Shown here one piece after another: positions 9,013 to 18,467 of a stretch of 64,000 nucleotides of DNA (positions are counted from its first letter, which is position 1; every line of letters begins with the position of its first letter). Source of the stretch: Planctomycetota bacterium (lineage in GTDB: Bacteria > Planctomycetota > MHYJ01 > WSZJ01 > JACPWG01); assembly GCA_016197205.1 (NCBI GenBank), contig JACPWG010000091.1, positions 60,907-124,906 of the forward strand, read 5' to 3'. The position numbers and the translations under genes were made by a program. The notes beneath the pieces are model-generated. The model worked only from the letters and a program-made list of their open reading frames with translations, was not told where the DNA came from and searched no databases.

Positions 9013-9504
9013 TCACCGGGCCGCCGCCGCCGGCGCCCCCTCGAGCTCGAGCAGTGCGCGCTTGCGCTCCAGCCCGCCCGCGTAGCCGGTGAGCGAGCCG
9101 TCCGCGCCGATGACGCGGTGGCACGGCACGACGATGGGCAAGGGGTTCCGGCTGTTCGCGCTCCCGACCGCGCGCGACGAGCCTGGGCGGTCGACCCTTC
9201 GCGCCAGCTCGCCGTAGGACACGGTCGTCCCATAGGGTATTCGCCGTAGCTCCTCCCACACGCGGAGCTGGAAGGGCGTCCCCGCCGGCGCGAGGGGGAG
9301 GTCGAAGGCGGGCGTCTCGCCGCGAAAGTAGGCGCCGAGCTGCGCCCGCGCCGCCGCGAACGGGCGGGCGTCGTCGTCTCGCGTCCAGCCTTCACCGGCC
9401 GTCGATCGGCTCCCCTCCTCCTCCATGCGGATGCCCGTCAGCGAGGCGCCGTCCGAGGTCAAGAGCAGGGTCCCGATCGGCGATTCCATCCGAGTCCCGT
9501 ACAT
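9013..9504 (-). CDS. ogt: Methylated-DNA--protein-cysteine S-methyltransferase
   Basis: This enzyme transfers alkyl groups from O6-alkylguanine to its own cysteine and is consumed in the process. The 163-residue protein has the family C-terminal domain: PFQLRVWEELRRIPYGTTVSYGELA, then the active-site PCHRV with acceptor C128, the RAVGSANSRNP helix before it, and GYAGGLERKRALLELEG at the end. The ATG at 9504 shares one base with the stop codon of the Ada/AlkA gene (TGATG), so translation is probably coupled. A second Met at residue 6 is an alternative start. The pairing suggests one transcript for two branches of alkylation repair. Confidence 0.95.
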   Translation of the reverse strand: MYGTRMESPIGTLLLTSDGASLTGIRMEEEGSRSTAGEGWTRDDDARPFAAARAQLGAYFRGETPAFDLPLAPAGTPFQLRVWEELRRIPYGTTVSYGELARRVDRPGSSRAVGSANSRNPLPIVVPCHRVIGADGSLTGYAGGLERKRALLELEGAPAAAAR

Positions 9505-10934
9505 CACGCAGTCGTCTCCAACGAATTCCACAGGTGCAACGCGGCGTAGGCCCGCCAAGGCCGCCACGCCTCCGCGAGAGCGAGCGCCCGGGCCGGAGTC
9601 ACCCCGCCGAGCGCGCGACGAATGCCCAGGTCGGCGTGCGGGAACGCGTCCGGCCAGGCCAGCGCCCGCATGGCCACGTACTCCGCGGTCCAGTCGCCGA
9701 TGCCGGGGAGCGCCCGCAACCGCGCGGCGGTCCGTTCCGCGCATGGCCCCGCGTCGAGCGCGAGCCGCCCCGCCGCGACCGCGCGCGCGAGCGCGAGAAT
9801 CGACCGTGCCCGCGACGGCAGCACGCCCAGCGCCGCGATGTCGGCAGCCCGCAGCGTCACGACTTTATCGGCCGTTGGCCAGAGACGGTCCAGACCCGCC
9901 GCCGGCGTCTCGATGGGCTCGCCGAAGGCTCGCGCGAACCGCCCGGCAAGCGTGCTCGCCGCCCGCACGCTCACCTGCTGCCCCAGCACGGCCCGCACCG
10001 CCAGCTCGAAGCCGTCGAACGCGCCCGGGACGCGCAAGCCGGGGTTCTTCGCGGCCAGCGCGCCCAGTTGGGCGGCGATCCGCCTCGGCTCGGCGGCCAG
10101 GTCGAAGAGGCGCTTCACCCGGCCGAGCACCCACGAGAGCGCCGGCGCGAGCGTCGCGGACAGCTCCACGCGCAACGTCGGACGCCCGACCGCAAGCTCG
10201 ACGGCAATCCAGCCACGATGCGTGCCATGGCCGACGGTGCGCAGGTACTTCCCTCCCCGCACCACCTCCACGCCGCCGATCGCGCGCCGGTCGAGGAACC
10301 GCAGGAGCGAGTCCCAGTCGAGGGGCGGCCGGTACGCGACCTCGCAGCGAAGCGTCGCCTGCGGCGCCTCCGCGGCCGTGCTCCCGCGCAGCGCTCGCGG
10401 CGAGAGGCCGTACCGGGCCTTCAGGAGGGCATTGAACCGGCGGAGGCTCGCGAACCCGCTCGCGAACGCCACGTCAATGACCGGCATGCGCGTGTCGCGG
10501 AGCAGCCGCTTCGCCAGCAGCAGCCGCTGCGTCTGCGCCAGCTCGATCGGGGAAACGCCGTACTCCGCCCGGACCGCGCGGCGGAGATGCCGGCCGGTGA
10601 CGCCGAGGTCCGCGGCAAGGTCGTCCACGCCCGACTCCGTAAGCCCACCCTCTTCGATCCGGCTCGCCGCCGCCGCGGCCAGCCGCCCGACCGCGTCGAT
10701 GCGCGCGTTGCCCGGCGCAAGCTCCGGCCGGCAGCGCAGGCACGGCCGGAAGCCCGCCTTCTCCGCGGCCGCAGCGCTCGGATAGAAGCTGCAATTCTCC
10801 CGGCGCGGGGTCTTCGCCCGGCAGACCGTCCGGCAATAGATGTCGGTGCTCCCGACGCCGACGAAGAACACACCGTCGAACCGGGGGTCGTGGGCCAGGA
10901 GCGCCTGGTAGCAAGTGTCCGCGTTCAATTCCAT
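9504..10934 (-). CDS. alkA: Ada-type regulator/3-methyladenine DNA glycosylase II fusion
   Basis: This 476-residue fusion senses and repairs alkylated DNA. The N-terminal Ada metal site has C34, C38, C65 and C68; in E. coli Ada the equivalent first Cys takes methyl groups from phosphotriesters and switches on transcription. An AraC-type helix-turn-helix follows (ITGRHLRRAV-like region to about residue 185). The rest is an AlkA-type glycosylase with the helix-hairpin-helix LPGIGDWTAEYVAMRALAWPD and catalytic D435 (FPHAD). It probably controls its own expression and that of the overlapping ogt gene. The domain order is that of the common actinobacterial and proteobacterial AdaA-AlkA proteins. 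Confidence 0.95.
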   Translation of the reverse strand: MELNADTCYQALLAHDPRFDGVFFVGVGSTDIYCRTVCRAKTPRRENCSFYPSAAAAEKAGFRPCLRCRPELAPGNARIDAVGRLAAAAASRIEEGGLTESGVDDLAADLGVTGRHLRRAVRAEYGVSPIELAQTQRLLLAKRLLRDTRMPVIDVAFASGFASLRRFNALLKARYGLSPRALRGSTAAEAPQATLRCEVAYRPPLDWDSLLRFLDRRAIGGVEVVRGGKYLRTVGHGTHRGWIAVELAVGRPTLRVELSATLAPALSWVLGRVKRLFDLAAEPRRIAAQLGALAAKNPGLRVPGAFDGFELAVRAVLGQQVSVRAASTLAGRFARAFGEPIETPAAGLDRLWPTADKVVTLRAADIAALGVLPSRARSILALARAVAAGRLALDAGPCAERTAARLRALPGIGDWTAEYVAMRALAWPDAFPHADLGIRRALGGVTPARALALAEAWRPWRAYAALHLWNSLETTA

Positions 10935-11017
10935 GCCCGGATTCTACGCCGGCGAGGCCCGCGTGTCTCGCCGTTTTCGGACATGGAAAGAAAATAGTTC
11001 GTAGCGGCTCACGTCAC

Positions 11018-11095
11018 GACGGAGGCACGGAGACATGACGAAGAATTTTCGCCACGCTCCTCCTCCGCTCCGTGCAGCCGCCGTGCCTCCGTAGT
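11018..11095. repeat. Spacer inverted repeat
   Basis: ACGGAGGCACGG near 11024 is inverted as CCGTGCCTCCGT near 11083. This is a low-GC spacer word repeat between divergent regions, with no gene. Confidence 0.6.
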
Positions 11096-11144
11096 GAAGC
11101 AGGGGTCCCCGTGCACGACAAGGAAGGTGACTGTCGTCCCGCCG

Positions 11145-14100
11145 CTACTTGGGAGGCAGCCGCCGGACGACCTCGTTAACGTCCTCGCTGAACTCCGGGT
11201 GGACCTTGGCTGCCGCCTCGAGCGCCTGAAGCGCGGCAGCCGCCCCGTCCTGTCCGACTCCCCCAAGCGCGTGCACCGCCGCCTCGCGATGCGGGGCATC
11301 CCCCTCTTCAAGCCATTTCACGAGGGCCGGAACCGCGGATGCGGGGACCTTCCCCAAGTTCGCCATGGCATACGCGGCGGCGAGTCGCACCTGGGGCGCG
11401 GGGTCGCTCAGGGAGGGGAGGAGCCGCGACGCCTCCACGGGCGCATCCTTCCCCAGCCACAGCAGCCGCACCAAGGCGCCCTCCCTTTCGTCCGGATCGG
11501 CGGAGGCCAGCCCCGGTTCGAACCCGCTGAACACGATGGCTCGCCCCTTGCCCCTTCGCGCGTGCGAGCAGAAGTACTTCGCGCCGATCTCGAATTCGAT
11601 GGAGAGCAGCTCCGGGACGACATGCCGAGCTGCCCCTCCGCACTGCTCGAGCGCATTTGCGGCCGCTCGCGCAACGGGATTCGAGGGGTCATCCAGCGCT
11701 TGCACAAGCGCCTGTATCGTGTCAGGTGAGGCATCTGTCCGGGCCGCGCGCCCGAGCGCCTCCGCGGCTGCCTTTCGCCTGCACGGCTCGGGGTCGCGCA
11801 ATTCGGCGACAAAACGGGGAATCATCTCAGCAGTGTCCGGTCCCCAGGCGAGTGCTTTGAAGGCCGCGAGCCGGACCCTCTCCTCCGGGTCGCGTAGGGC
11901 CTCCTTCAGGTACTCGACTCCGCGTTTCCCAACGTGCGATACCAGCCAGCAGCTCTCCTCGCGCACGTCGGGGTCCGGGTCCCGAATGGCCTGAACCAGC
12001 GCGTCGAACGCGCGTGGATCGTCGGGGATCTTCGACAAGGCCGACCGAGCGCCCCTACGAACCGACGGGTCCGCGTCCCCCAACAGGCCCAGCAGGACTG
12101 GAAATGTCTTCGGCGACGACCGCGCGCACTCCGCCAGACCGCGCGCCGCCTTCGCGCGCACTTCCCGATCGGGATCCGCAATGGCCTCGAAAAGCACCGC
12201 TTGCAACTCCGCCGACGCCTGCGTATCGAGCTCCGCCAAACGTTCGAGAACGTCCGCGAAGGTGCGGGGACCCGCGCGGCGCGCGTCTTCAAGGAGCAAC
12301 CCGGGCACTTTCGCGCAGCCAGGGTAGATCCCTTGAAGGGCCTGCCAAGCCGCGGCATCGGGTCCACGCCCCCCGTCCGGCAGCGCCAGCAGCAACTCGG
12401 GGGCCGCGTCTCGTCCCGCCGCGCCCGCCTTGGCCAGAACCTGCTGGGCAGACCGTGAAGCCAGAGAATCAGGGTGCCTCATAACGCTGCGCAGTGCCGG
12501 AATCGCGGCCGCCGTCGGCGGGCCCATCTCCGCAAGTGCGTCCGCCGCCGCGCGCGTCACTTCGGCATCGTTGTCCTCCAGCAGCAGCTCGAAAGCCGGA
12601 CGCACGGACAACATGTCGGGAACGCCGCCGCTCCCTCGAGCCGATCGCCCCAGCTCCCGCGCGGCCTCCACCCGAGCCGACCCTTCCGGATTCCGCAGTC
12701 CGAGCAGCAGGTCGGTCACGAACTGTTCCGACGCCCGATCAGCCAAGTCGTACTCGTAGGCGGCCGACGGGAAGGCGCCGGTGGTCGGATCCGCCAGCGC
12801 CGTGCGAAGCCGGCCCTTGAGCGATGCATCCAGGGCCGGGAAGAAGTCCCAGGGCTCGTCTTCGTGCATGACTTGGGCGCCTCGCAGCGCGGCACAGATT
12901 CCCGGTATGGCCTCGGGGCTGCCCGGTTGCACGCGTGCCAGCGCAAAGCTCGCCGCCGCGCGCACCCTCTCGTCCGGATCGACCACGGCGGCGGCGAGCG
13001 CCGGGGCCGTCCCTCGCGCCCGCCGGCCGAGCTTGCCGAGAGCGCGCGCGGCCTCGCGCCGCACCGGCGCCTCCGGGTCGCGCAGCGCCTCCGCGAGCCG
13101 CGGCAGATATTCACCGCACGTCCAGAAAACGTAGACGAGACAATTGCCGAGCAGGGTCGCAGCTCGACGGCGACGCGCAGGGTCGCGATGTGCGAGCATC
13201 GCGGCGAGCGGCGGCAATGCTCCGCGGCCAAACAGCGGCAGAAGCAGGGCGGCGGAGTCCACATAGTGATCCTCGGTCAGGCGCAGGCCCTCGATCAGAA
13301 CCGGGATTGCCGCCGAGGGCCAGGTGGACTGATCGACCAACGAACAAGCGCATTCCACGCGGACTGCGGCATCGTCGTCCCGAAGCGCATCGACGAGGGC
13401 AGCCTTGACGGCGCCGCTTCGATCCTGGACGCTGCCGAGCACGGCTGCCGCAATGCCCCTTACCTCGGGCGAGGGGTCCTTCAATGCCCGCAAGAGCGTC
13501 GGGACCGAGGGCGTCGCGTGCCGCCAGAGCCCCGCCAGCGCCCGCGCCGCCTCGGCTCGTACACCCGCATCGGCATACGAGAGGCACGCTTCAAGCTCCG
13601 CGAGATACGCGCGTGCAGGGTAGCCCAGCTCGGCCATGCCCAGGAGCGCCAGGCGTCGGACGAGCGCCTGCGGGCTCGACAGGCGCGAGCGCACGCGGGC
13701 CAGCGTGTCCAGCGGGCGTCGGGCCATCGCATCCAGCAGATCCCGGATCGACTCGCGGGAGGATTCGGGGGCGTCCTGAAGGAGGGCCAGGAATGTCCTC
13801 TCTCGATTCCGATCGGCGAACGCGGCGTGGATGAGGGACTCGCGCGCGCACTCTCGAACGAGCGGTTCCGCGTCGTCAAGGGCGCCAACGGCCTCGCGGA
13901 GGACGTAATCGCGCGGTTCGCCTTGCGCAGCCATTGCCAGGCACGCCGCCCTCCGGACGGTCGGGTCGCCATCGCGGGAAAAGGGGAGGACGCGCAGGCC
14001 GATGACCGGGGCGCAACAAGTCGCGGTGACGCGTGCGGCCGCGATCCGAACGCGGACGTTCGGCTCGCGAAGGCAGTCGCCGACCGCGAGCAGCTCGGCG

Positions 14101-15011
14101 GTCGGCCAATGCCGCCCCAGACGCTCGAAGACCTCTCGCCGTGCGTCGGCGGACAGCCCCTGGAGTGCCTGGTCGATATCGAGGAGGAGTTGGCGGGCCG
14201 ACGCCGACATGCTGCAAAGCGCCGAGAGGACTGGGGCGAGGAGGTCATCGTCCGACTCGCGGAGCAGGTCGAGCAGGACCGGCGCCGCCGAGCGCGCCGG
14301 CGGCGCAAGAGCCCGAATCGCCCCCGCCGCCGCCCGTCGAACCTCCGGCTCCTGCCCACTCCGCAGGGCATCGAAAAGCACCGGCATGGGGTCCGGCCGC
14401 CCGCCCGCGACCGCGCTTGCCAGGCCGGCCGGGCCGATCCTTCCGAGCGCACGGAGCGCGGCCGCCCGGACGGACGCCTCGCGTTCCCGCGCCGCGACGA
14501 GGAGCTCGGGAAGGGCCTCCGCCGCGCGCGCCCCCATCGCTGCGAGAGTTTTTGCGGCCAGCTTGCGCACGTCCGGGGAGGGCGCCTGGAGCGCGCGACG
14601 GAGCGCTGCAACGGCCTCCGGCGCATCGACTCGTCGAAGGACTTCGGCGGCGAGAAAACGCAGCGCGGGGTCCGCCCCCGTGAGCAGTCGGCCGGTAGCG
14701 GGGACCGCCTCCGTCCCGGCGCCGACTCGCGCGAGCGCGGCGGCGGCCTCGTGGCGAACGCGCCAGTCCGCATCCTCCAACAGCGCCAGGAGCCCGGGGA
14801 CCGACGCGCGCGCCGCAGGTCCGAGCCAGGCCATCACGCGGGCGGCCTGCACGCGCTCGCCCACATCCCGAGCCGCGAGGCGGGCGCTCCAGTCCGCGAC
14901 CGGACGGCCGTCATAGGCGGGCGCAGCGGGCGGCTGCGGGGGCGGCTCGCTGGACGTCAGGCCGCAGGCGAGGAGGGCAAAGACCGGGACTGCGAAGACG
15001 CCCAAGCGCAT
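11145..15011 (-). CDS. Giant PBS-type HEAT-repeat lipoprotein
   Basis: This 1288-residue exported protein is built almost wholly of HEAT repeats. The N-terminus MRLGVFAVPVFALLACGL is a lipoprotein signal with the lipidated Cys at about residue 16. The body repeats the roughly 30-residue pattern (LLALLEDADWRVRHEAAAALARVG and variants such as ALRDPEAPVRREAARALGKLG), around thirty or more units, ending in VNEVVRRLPPK. HEAT solenoids act as protein scaffolds; no catalytic motif is present. I chose the Met at 15011 because it opens the signal peptide; the frame is open 24 codons further upstream. It lies between alkylation repair genes without overlap, so a functional link is not implied. Confidence 0.88.
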   Translation of the reverse strand: MRLGVFAVPVFALLACGLTSSEPPPQPPAAPAYDGRPVADWSARLAARDVGERVQAARVMAWLGPAARASVPGLLALLEDADWRVRHEAAAALARVGAGTEAVPATGRLLTGADPALRFLAAEVLRRVDAPEAVAALRRALQAPSPDVRKLAAKTLAAMGARAAEALPELLVAAREREASVRAAALRALGRIGPAGLASAVAGGRPDPMPVLFDALRSGQEPEVRRAAAGAIRALAPPARSAAPVLLDLLRESDDDLLAPVLSALCSMSASARQLLLDIDQALQGLSADARREVFERLGRHWPTAELLAVGDCLREPNVRVRIAAARVTATCCAPVIGLRVLPFSRDGDPTVRRAACLAMAAQGEPRDYVLREAVGALDDAEPLVRECARESLIHAAFADRNRERTFLALLQDAPESSRESIRDLLDAMARRPLDTLARVRSRLSSPQALVRRLALLGMAELGYPARAYLAELEACLSYADAGVRAEAARALAGLWRHATPSVPTLLRALKDPSPEVRGIAAAVLGSVQDRSGAVKAALVDALRDDDAAVRVECACSLVDQSTWPSAAIPVLIEGLRLTEDHYVDSAALLLPLFGRGALPPLAAMLAHRDPARRRRAATLLGNCLVYVFWTCGEYLPRLAEALRDPEAPVRREAARALGKLGRRARGTAPALAAAVVDPDERVRAAASFALARVQPGSPEAIPGICAALRGAQVMHEDEPWDFFPALDASLKGRLRTALADPTTGAFPSAAYEYDLADRASEQFVTDLLLGLRNPEGSARVEAARELGRSARGSGGVPDMLSVRPAFELLLEDNDAEVTRAAADALAEMGPPTAAAIPALRSVMRHPDSLASRSAQQVLAKAGAAGRDAAPELLLALPDGGRGPDAAAWQALQGIYPGCAKVPGLLLEDARRAGPRTFADVLERLAELDTQASAELQAVLFEAIADPDREVRAKAARGLAECARSSPKTFPVLLGLLGDADPSVRRGARSALSKIPDDPRAFDALVQAIRDPDPDVREESCWLVSHVGKRGVEYLKEALRDPEERVRLAAFKALAWGPDTAEMIPRFVAELRDPEPCRRKAAAEALGRAARTDASPDTIQALVQALDDPSNPVARAAANALEQCGGAARHVVPELLSIEFEIGAKYFCSHARRGKGRAIVFSGFEPGLASADPDEREGALVRLLWLGKDAPVEASRLLPSLSDPAPQVRLAAAYAMANLGKVPASAVPALVKWLEEGDAPHREAAVHALGGVGQDGAAAALQALEAAAKVHPEFSEDVNEVVRRLPPK

Positions 15012-15138
15012 GGGTGTGAGACTCCGAGAGGAGGAGGCTTCCGTGCGAAGCCATTCTACGCCCTTGGACCCGGCTCGTGTCAAGCGCGCAACGCCACGGA
15101 AGGTTTAACAGACGTGATTCTCCGGCGATTGCAATCCC

Positions 15139-15726
15139 CTACCGCAGCCGCTTCACCTCCCGGTGCCGGAAGCAGCCCACCAGGTGATCGTTCACCATCC
15201 CTACCGCCTGCATGTGCGCGTACATGATGGTCGAGCCGACGAACTTGAATCCGCGCTTCCGCAGGTCCTCGCTGAAGGCGTCCGACTCGTCCGTGCGCGC
15301 GGGGAGCTGCGAGAGCGACCGCCAGGCGTTCTGGCGCGGGCGCCCGCCCACGAACCGCCACTGGTAGACGTCGAAGCTGCCGAACTCCCGTCGGACGGCG
15401 AGAAAGGCGCGGGCGTTCGTCACCGCCGACCGGATTTTCAGCTTGTTCCGGACGATGCCGGCGTCCGCGAGCAGGGCCGCGATTTTGTTTTCGCCGTAGC
15501 GCGCGACGGCCTCGACGTCGAAGCCGTCGAAGGCCGCGACGTACGCGGGCCGCTTCCGCAGGATCGTGATCCAGCTCAGGCCGGCCTGCGCGCCCTCCAA
15601 GACCAGAAACTCGAAGAGCAGCCGGTCGTCGTGCACCGGCACGCCCCACTCCTCGTCGTGGTAGCGCACGTACAGCGGATCGCTCCCCGGCCACCCGCAG
15701 CGGACAAGTTCCTTTTTTTTCACCAC
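15139..15726 (-). CDS. tag: DNA-3-methyladenine glycosylase I
   Basis: This constitutive glycosylase removes 3-methyladenine from DNA. The 195-residue protein follows Tag closely: RCGWPG at the start, YHDEEWGVPVHDDRLLFEFLVLEGAQAGLSW, and a C-terminal GSTIMYAHMQAVGMVNDHLVGC. The four zinc ligands are visible as C10, H23, H181 and C185. It begins with a lysine-rich MVKKKELV just after a run of eight A (T on the plus strand). With AlkA it gives two separate routes for 3-methyladenine within 6 kb. Confidence 0.95.
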   Translation of the reverse strand: MVKKKELVRCGWPGSDPLYVRYHDEEWGVPVHDDRLLFEFLVLEGAQAGLSWITILRKRPAYVAAFDGFDVEAVARYGENKIAALLADAGIVRNKLKIRSAVTNARAFLAVRREFGSFDVYQWRFVGGRPRQNAWRSLSQLPARTDESDAFSEDLRKRGFKFVGSTIMYAHMQAVGMVNDHLVGCFRHREVKRLR

Positions 15727-15828
15727 GACCGAGCCCTCGAAATCAGCCCCCTCAGGGTGGCTGCGCGGCCTCTCGTTCCATCCGCAAGCAGACTGCTCGC
15801 TTGATCCTGCGACTCAAGTGCGCATTGG

Positions 15829-15973
15829 GGTGCAGGGCTTCCGCCCTGCACCCGGTCGCGCGTGGACCCTGGGAATCACCTCCCCGATTTCTCCAAGAGT
15901 CGCCCCCGCCCACTACAGGCTCGGTGTTCTCTACGCCGGTTGACCCGACGGTGCAGGGCGGAAGCCCTGCACC
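15829..15973. repeat. Family C REP-like pair, copies C2 and C3
   Basis: Two hairpins of opposite loop sequence (GCAGGGC-TTCC-GCCCTGC at 15829-15852 and GCAGGGC-GGAA-GCCCTGC at 15950-15973) face each other about 97 bp apart, like REP pairs in BIMEs. The right copy continues with ACAAGGGCTGGTGGCC and GTTCGCCCC to about 16020. No gene is seen from 15727 to 16109. Confidence 0.82.
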
Positions 15974-16109
15974 ACAAGGGCTGGTGGCCAGCGGAAAGTA
16001 GCAGTGGGAAGTTCGCCCCTTCCTGGAGCCGGCCTTTGATGCTCCAGTTCACGAGAGTCGAGTCGTGCTTCGCACCTTGGAACGGCTGCCCTCGAAGTCA
16101 ACGCCCGTT

Positions 16110-17921
16110 TCACTCCCCCTTCCCGGCCCGGACCTTCACGCGGTTCCAGAAGAGCCAGCCCGCATCGTGGGTGCGCGCCACCGTCGACAGGAGGAAGCGC
16201 AGGTCGCGCGGACGCGGGCCCTCGAAGACCAACGAGCCGTTCAGCGAGAGCCGCACCGGCAACACGAGGTCGAGGTCGGGCCCGCCGACGTAGCAGTCGA
16301 AGTCCCCCATGCGGTCCGCGTAGACCTGCACCTTGTTCCCGGGCTTGATTTCCACGCGCACGAAGACGCCCGGCGGCGGCGGTTTCAGGGGATCCAGGCC
16401 CGCGGGTTTTCCCGGCTCGGGGATCGGGTCGATCCAGTAGGCGCGACGCGCGGGGAAGGCCGGATAGACCGAGCGGAAGAGCTTCGGGTACACGACCCGC
16501 CGGCGCGCGTCCATCCAGGCGTAAAAGGCCAGCGCGTGCTCCCGCGTCAGCTCCAGCATGTGACCGCGTGCATGGTCTTCGACGACCGTCAGGTCGGTCC
16601 CCTGCTTCTGGAGCGTGCGCGTCGCCTCCTCGTTGAGGCCCGTGATTCCCCCGCGCGAGCCCTCCGTGTCCTTGGCGCCGAAATAGGTGAAGACCGGCAG
16701 CTTGAGCAGATTTTGCAGCCGCCCCTCTCCGATGTCGAACGGCGCGCCCGCCATCGGCAGCACGCCCGCCCACCGGTCGGCGAACTCGATCCCCAGATCC
16801 CAAGAGGCGTGCCCGCCCATGCTGTAACCGGTCAGGTAGATCCGGTCCGGGTCGACCGCCCAGCGCGCCCGCACGTGCTCGATCGCGGACACGATGCACG
16901 ACCGCTCCAATTCCGTTTTCGCCCACCCCTGCGTCCGGTAGGCCGTCGCGGTCGGCGCCACGATGATGTAGGTCTGGTCCCCGCCGAGCGAGCGCCACCA
17001 GTTGAGCATCGACTTTCCCTCCCCGGCGGTGTAGTGGAGGGCGACGAGCAGCGGTCGCGGGCGACTGGGGCGGTAGCACGCCGGGACGAAGAGGTGGTAG
17101 CGCGCCCCCGAGCCATTGTAGGGCACGTCGTATTCTTCTTCGTAGGTCCCCGGGTCCCCGCGCGCCGGATGCGGCGCGCGACGGAGCATCTCCTCCCAGA
17201 GCGCGGGTGGCAGGCCCTCGAACTCCGCGCTCGAGAGCCGCGCGGCGATCGCGTCGCGCCAGGCCGCGTCCGCGCTCGCGATCGCCTGCTGCACGAGCCG
17301 CTCGGCTTGCAGGACCAGCTCCGCACGCACGGGAAACGCGCCGGGAGGCGCGAGCGCACGATACAAGAGCGTCGCGCGCGCGAGGCGGAGCGCGGTGCGC
17401 AGGTCCGCGGGCTTCAGCGATTCGGAGACGTCGATCGCGGCGAGCGCGTCGTGCCCCTCGTCATAACGCAGCGCGTCAACGACCGAGCCCGGATGGGAGG
17501 AGGGGCCGAGGAGCTGCGCGAGGAGGTCGTCCCCGTCCGCCGGCGGCAGCTCGGTCTGCGCGACGCGGAGGCGGCCGAAGGCTTTCGCCAGCCGACCCCA
17601 GGCGTCGAGGGCGCGCTCCACTCGCGGCCGGCGTTTCGTCGCCTCGGCCGCGACCGCAGGGTCCGAGCCCGCGGCAAGTCGTTCATAGATTCGCCGCGCC
17701 TCCACCATCTCGCCGGCGCGCGCGCGACGGTCCGCCTCGGCAAGTTCGAGCGGCGCAGTGGGGCCGGGAAAGGGCGGATCGGCGGCGAGAGCGCAGCGGA
17801 CGCCGCCGAGGAGGAGGGCGAACACGCAGTGGACCGCGAGCGCGTGCGCGGACGCGGGGAGGCCGCGCCGACTGCATGGGCGGGACGAGGCGCATGAGCG
17901 CGGAGAAGCGCGAAGCGTCAT
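16110..17921 (-). CDS. Secreted alpha/beta hydrolase (PHB depolymerase/esterase-like)
   Basis: The protein is 603 residues. An N-terminal signal-like segment (ALAVHCVFALLLGGVRCALA) precedes a helical region of about 230 residues that I cannot assign. The hydrolase domain starts at about 265 with YNGSGARYHLFVPACY and PLLVALHYTAGEG. The nucleophile is S367 in GYSMGGHASW. D418 (FGAKDTEG) and H454 (ARGHML) are plausible partners, giving a complete triad. The last 100 residues form a beta-rich extension (VFVRVEIKPGNKVQVYADRM). The fold is close to secreted poly(3-hydroxybutyrate) depolymerase or feruloyl-esterase-like enzymes; the true substrate is unknown. Confidence 0.8.
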   Translation of the reverse strand: MTLRASPRSCASSRPCSRRGLPASAHALAVHCVFALLLGGVRCALAADPPFPGPTAPLELAEADRRARAGEMVEARRIYERLAAGSDPAVAAEATKRRPRVERALDAWGRLAKAFGRLRVAQTELPPADGDDLLAQLLGPSSHPGSVVDALRYDEGHDALAAIDVSESLKPADLRTALRLARATLLYRALAPPGAFPVRAELVLQAERLVQQAIASADAAWRDAIAARLSSAEFEGLPPALWEEMLRRAPHPARGDPGTYEEEYDVPYNGSGARYHLFVPACYRPSRPRPLLVALHYTAGEGKSMLNWWRSLGGDQTYIIVAPTATAYRTQGWAKTELERSCIVSAIEHVRARWAVDPDRIYLTGYSMGGHASWDLGIEFADRWAGVLPMAGAPFDIGEGRLQNLLKLPVFTYFGAKDTEGSRGGITGLNEEATRTLQKQGTDLTVVEDHARGHMLELTREHALAFYAWMDARRRVVYPKLFRSVYPAFPARRAYWIDPIPEPGKPAGLDPLKPPPPGVFVRVEIKPGNKVQVYADRMGDFDCYVGGPDLDLVLPVRLSLNGSLVFEGPRPRDLRFLLSTVARTHDAGWLFWNRVKVRAGKGE

Positions 17922-18000
17922 TGATGGATCGCCTCCCAGTTCCAGGTTGCTCGGCGCTGATCATTCGATGTCTTCGTTGCGGCTGTGCCGCGTTCGGGCA

Positions 18001-18165
18001 TCAGCGTAGCCCGATTTTCGACGGCGCCCACCGTGCCTGCTTCCGGGTCCACTCGTCAGAGTGCCGCAGGAGGGGCTGGAGCGCGGGGCCCGCGTCTCGG
18101 GCGTCCGTCCCTATCGACTCGATGACGCGGAGCGCGCTCTCCCGCACGAAGGAATCCGGGTCGCC
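18001..18165 (-). pseudogene. C-terminal remnant of a HEAT-repeat gene
   Basis: Upstream of the stop at 18001 the frame reads DPDSFVRESALRVIESIG and DAGPALQPLLRHSDEWTRKQA, a clear HEAT pattern. It begins abruptly at the edge of a REP copy (18171), and the sequence beyond is not HEAT-like. This is the tail of a HEAT protein like the one at 11-15 kb, cut by insertion or deletion. Confidence 0.65.
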
Positions 18166-18170
18166 CCGTC

Positions 18171-18240
18171 GGTGCAGGGCGGAAGCCCTGCACCACAAGG
18201 GCTCGTGGTCGTGTGAGAAAAACACTGGGAAGTGCATGAC
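18171..18240. repeat. Family C REP-like element, copy C4
   Basis: The hairpin core lies at 18171-18194, preceded by GGGTCGCCCCGTC exactly as in C1. ACAAGGGCT and GGGAAGTGC follow as in other copies. From here to 18467 no gene is seen. Confidence 0.8.
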
Positions 18241-18467
18241 CTCCGACGCTCGGGCCTCCTGTGTCCCGCCTCGCAACGGTAGAGTGGTTCCGGCCACCTT
18301 GCAAGGGCTGGCCAAAGGGCCCAGGCAGACCCCTGCCGAACTTCTGACAACCTGCGGTGAAGCGCTACGCCCGCTGCTCCTGGCCTCACCGCTGCGGCCT
18401 CCGAGATGTGCGGGAGTGCCTCCGCAGTACCGCGGGCATTTCCATCGCAGTTGGCCGGCGCGAACTG

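Noticed and set aside
12474..15227. A plus-strand open frame of about 917 codons opposite the HEAT lipoprotein
   Set aside because: The regular HEAT pattern and lipoprotein signal are on the minus strand; the plus frame is Arg/Gly-rich with no motif.
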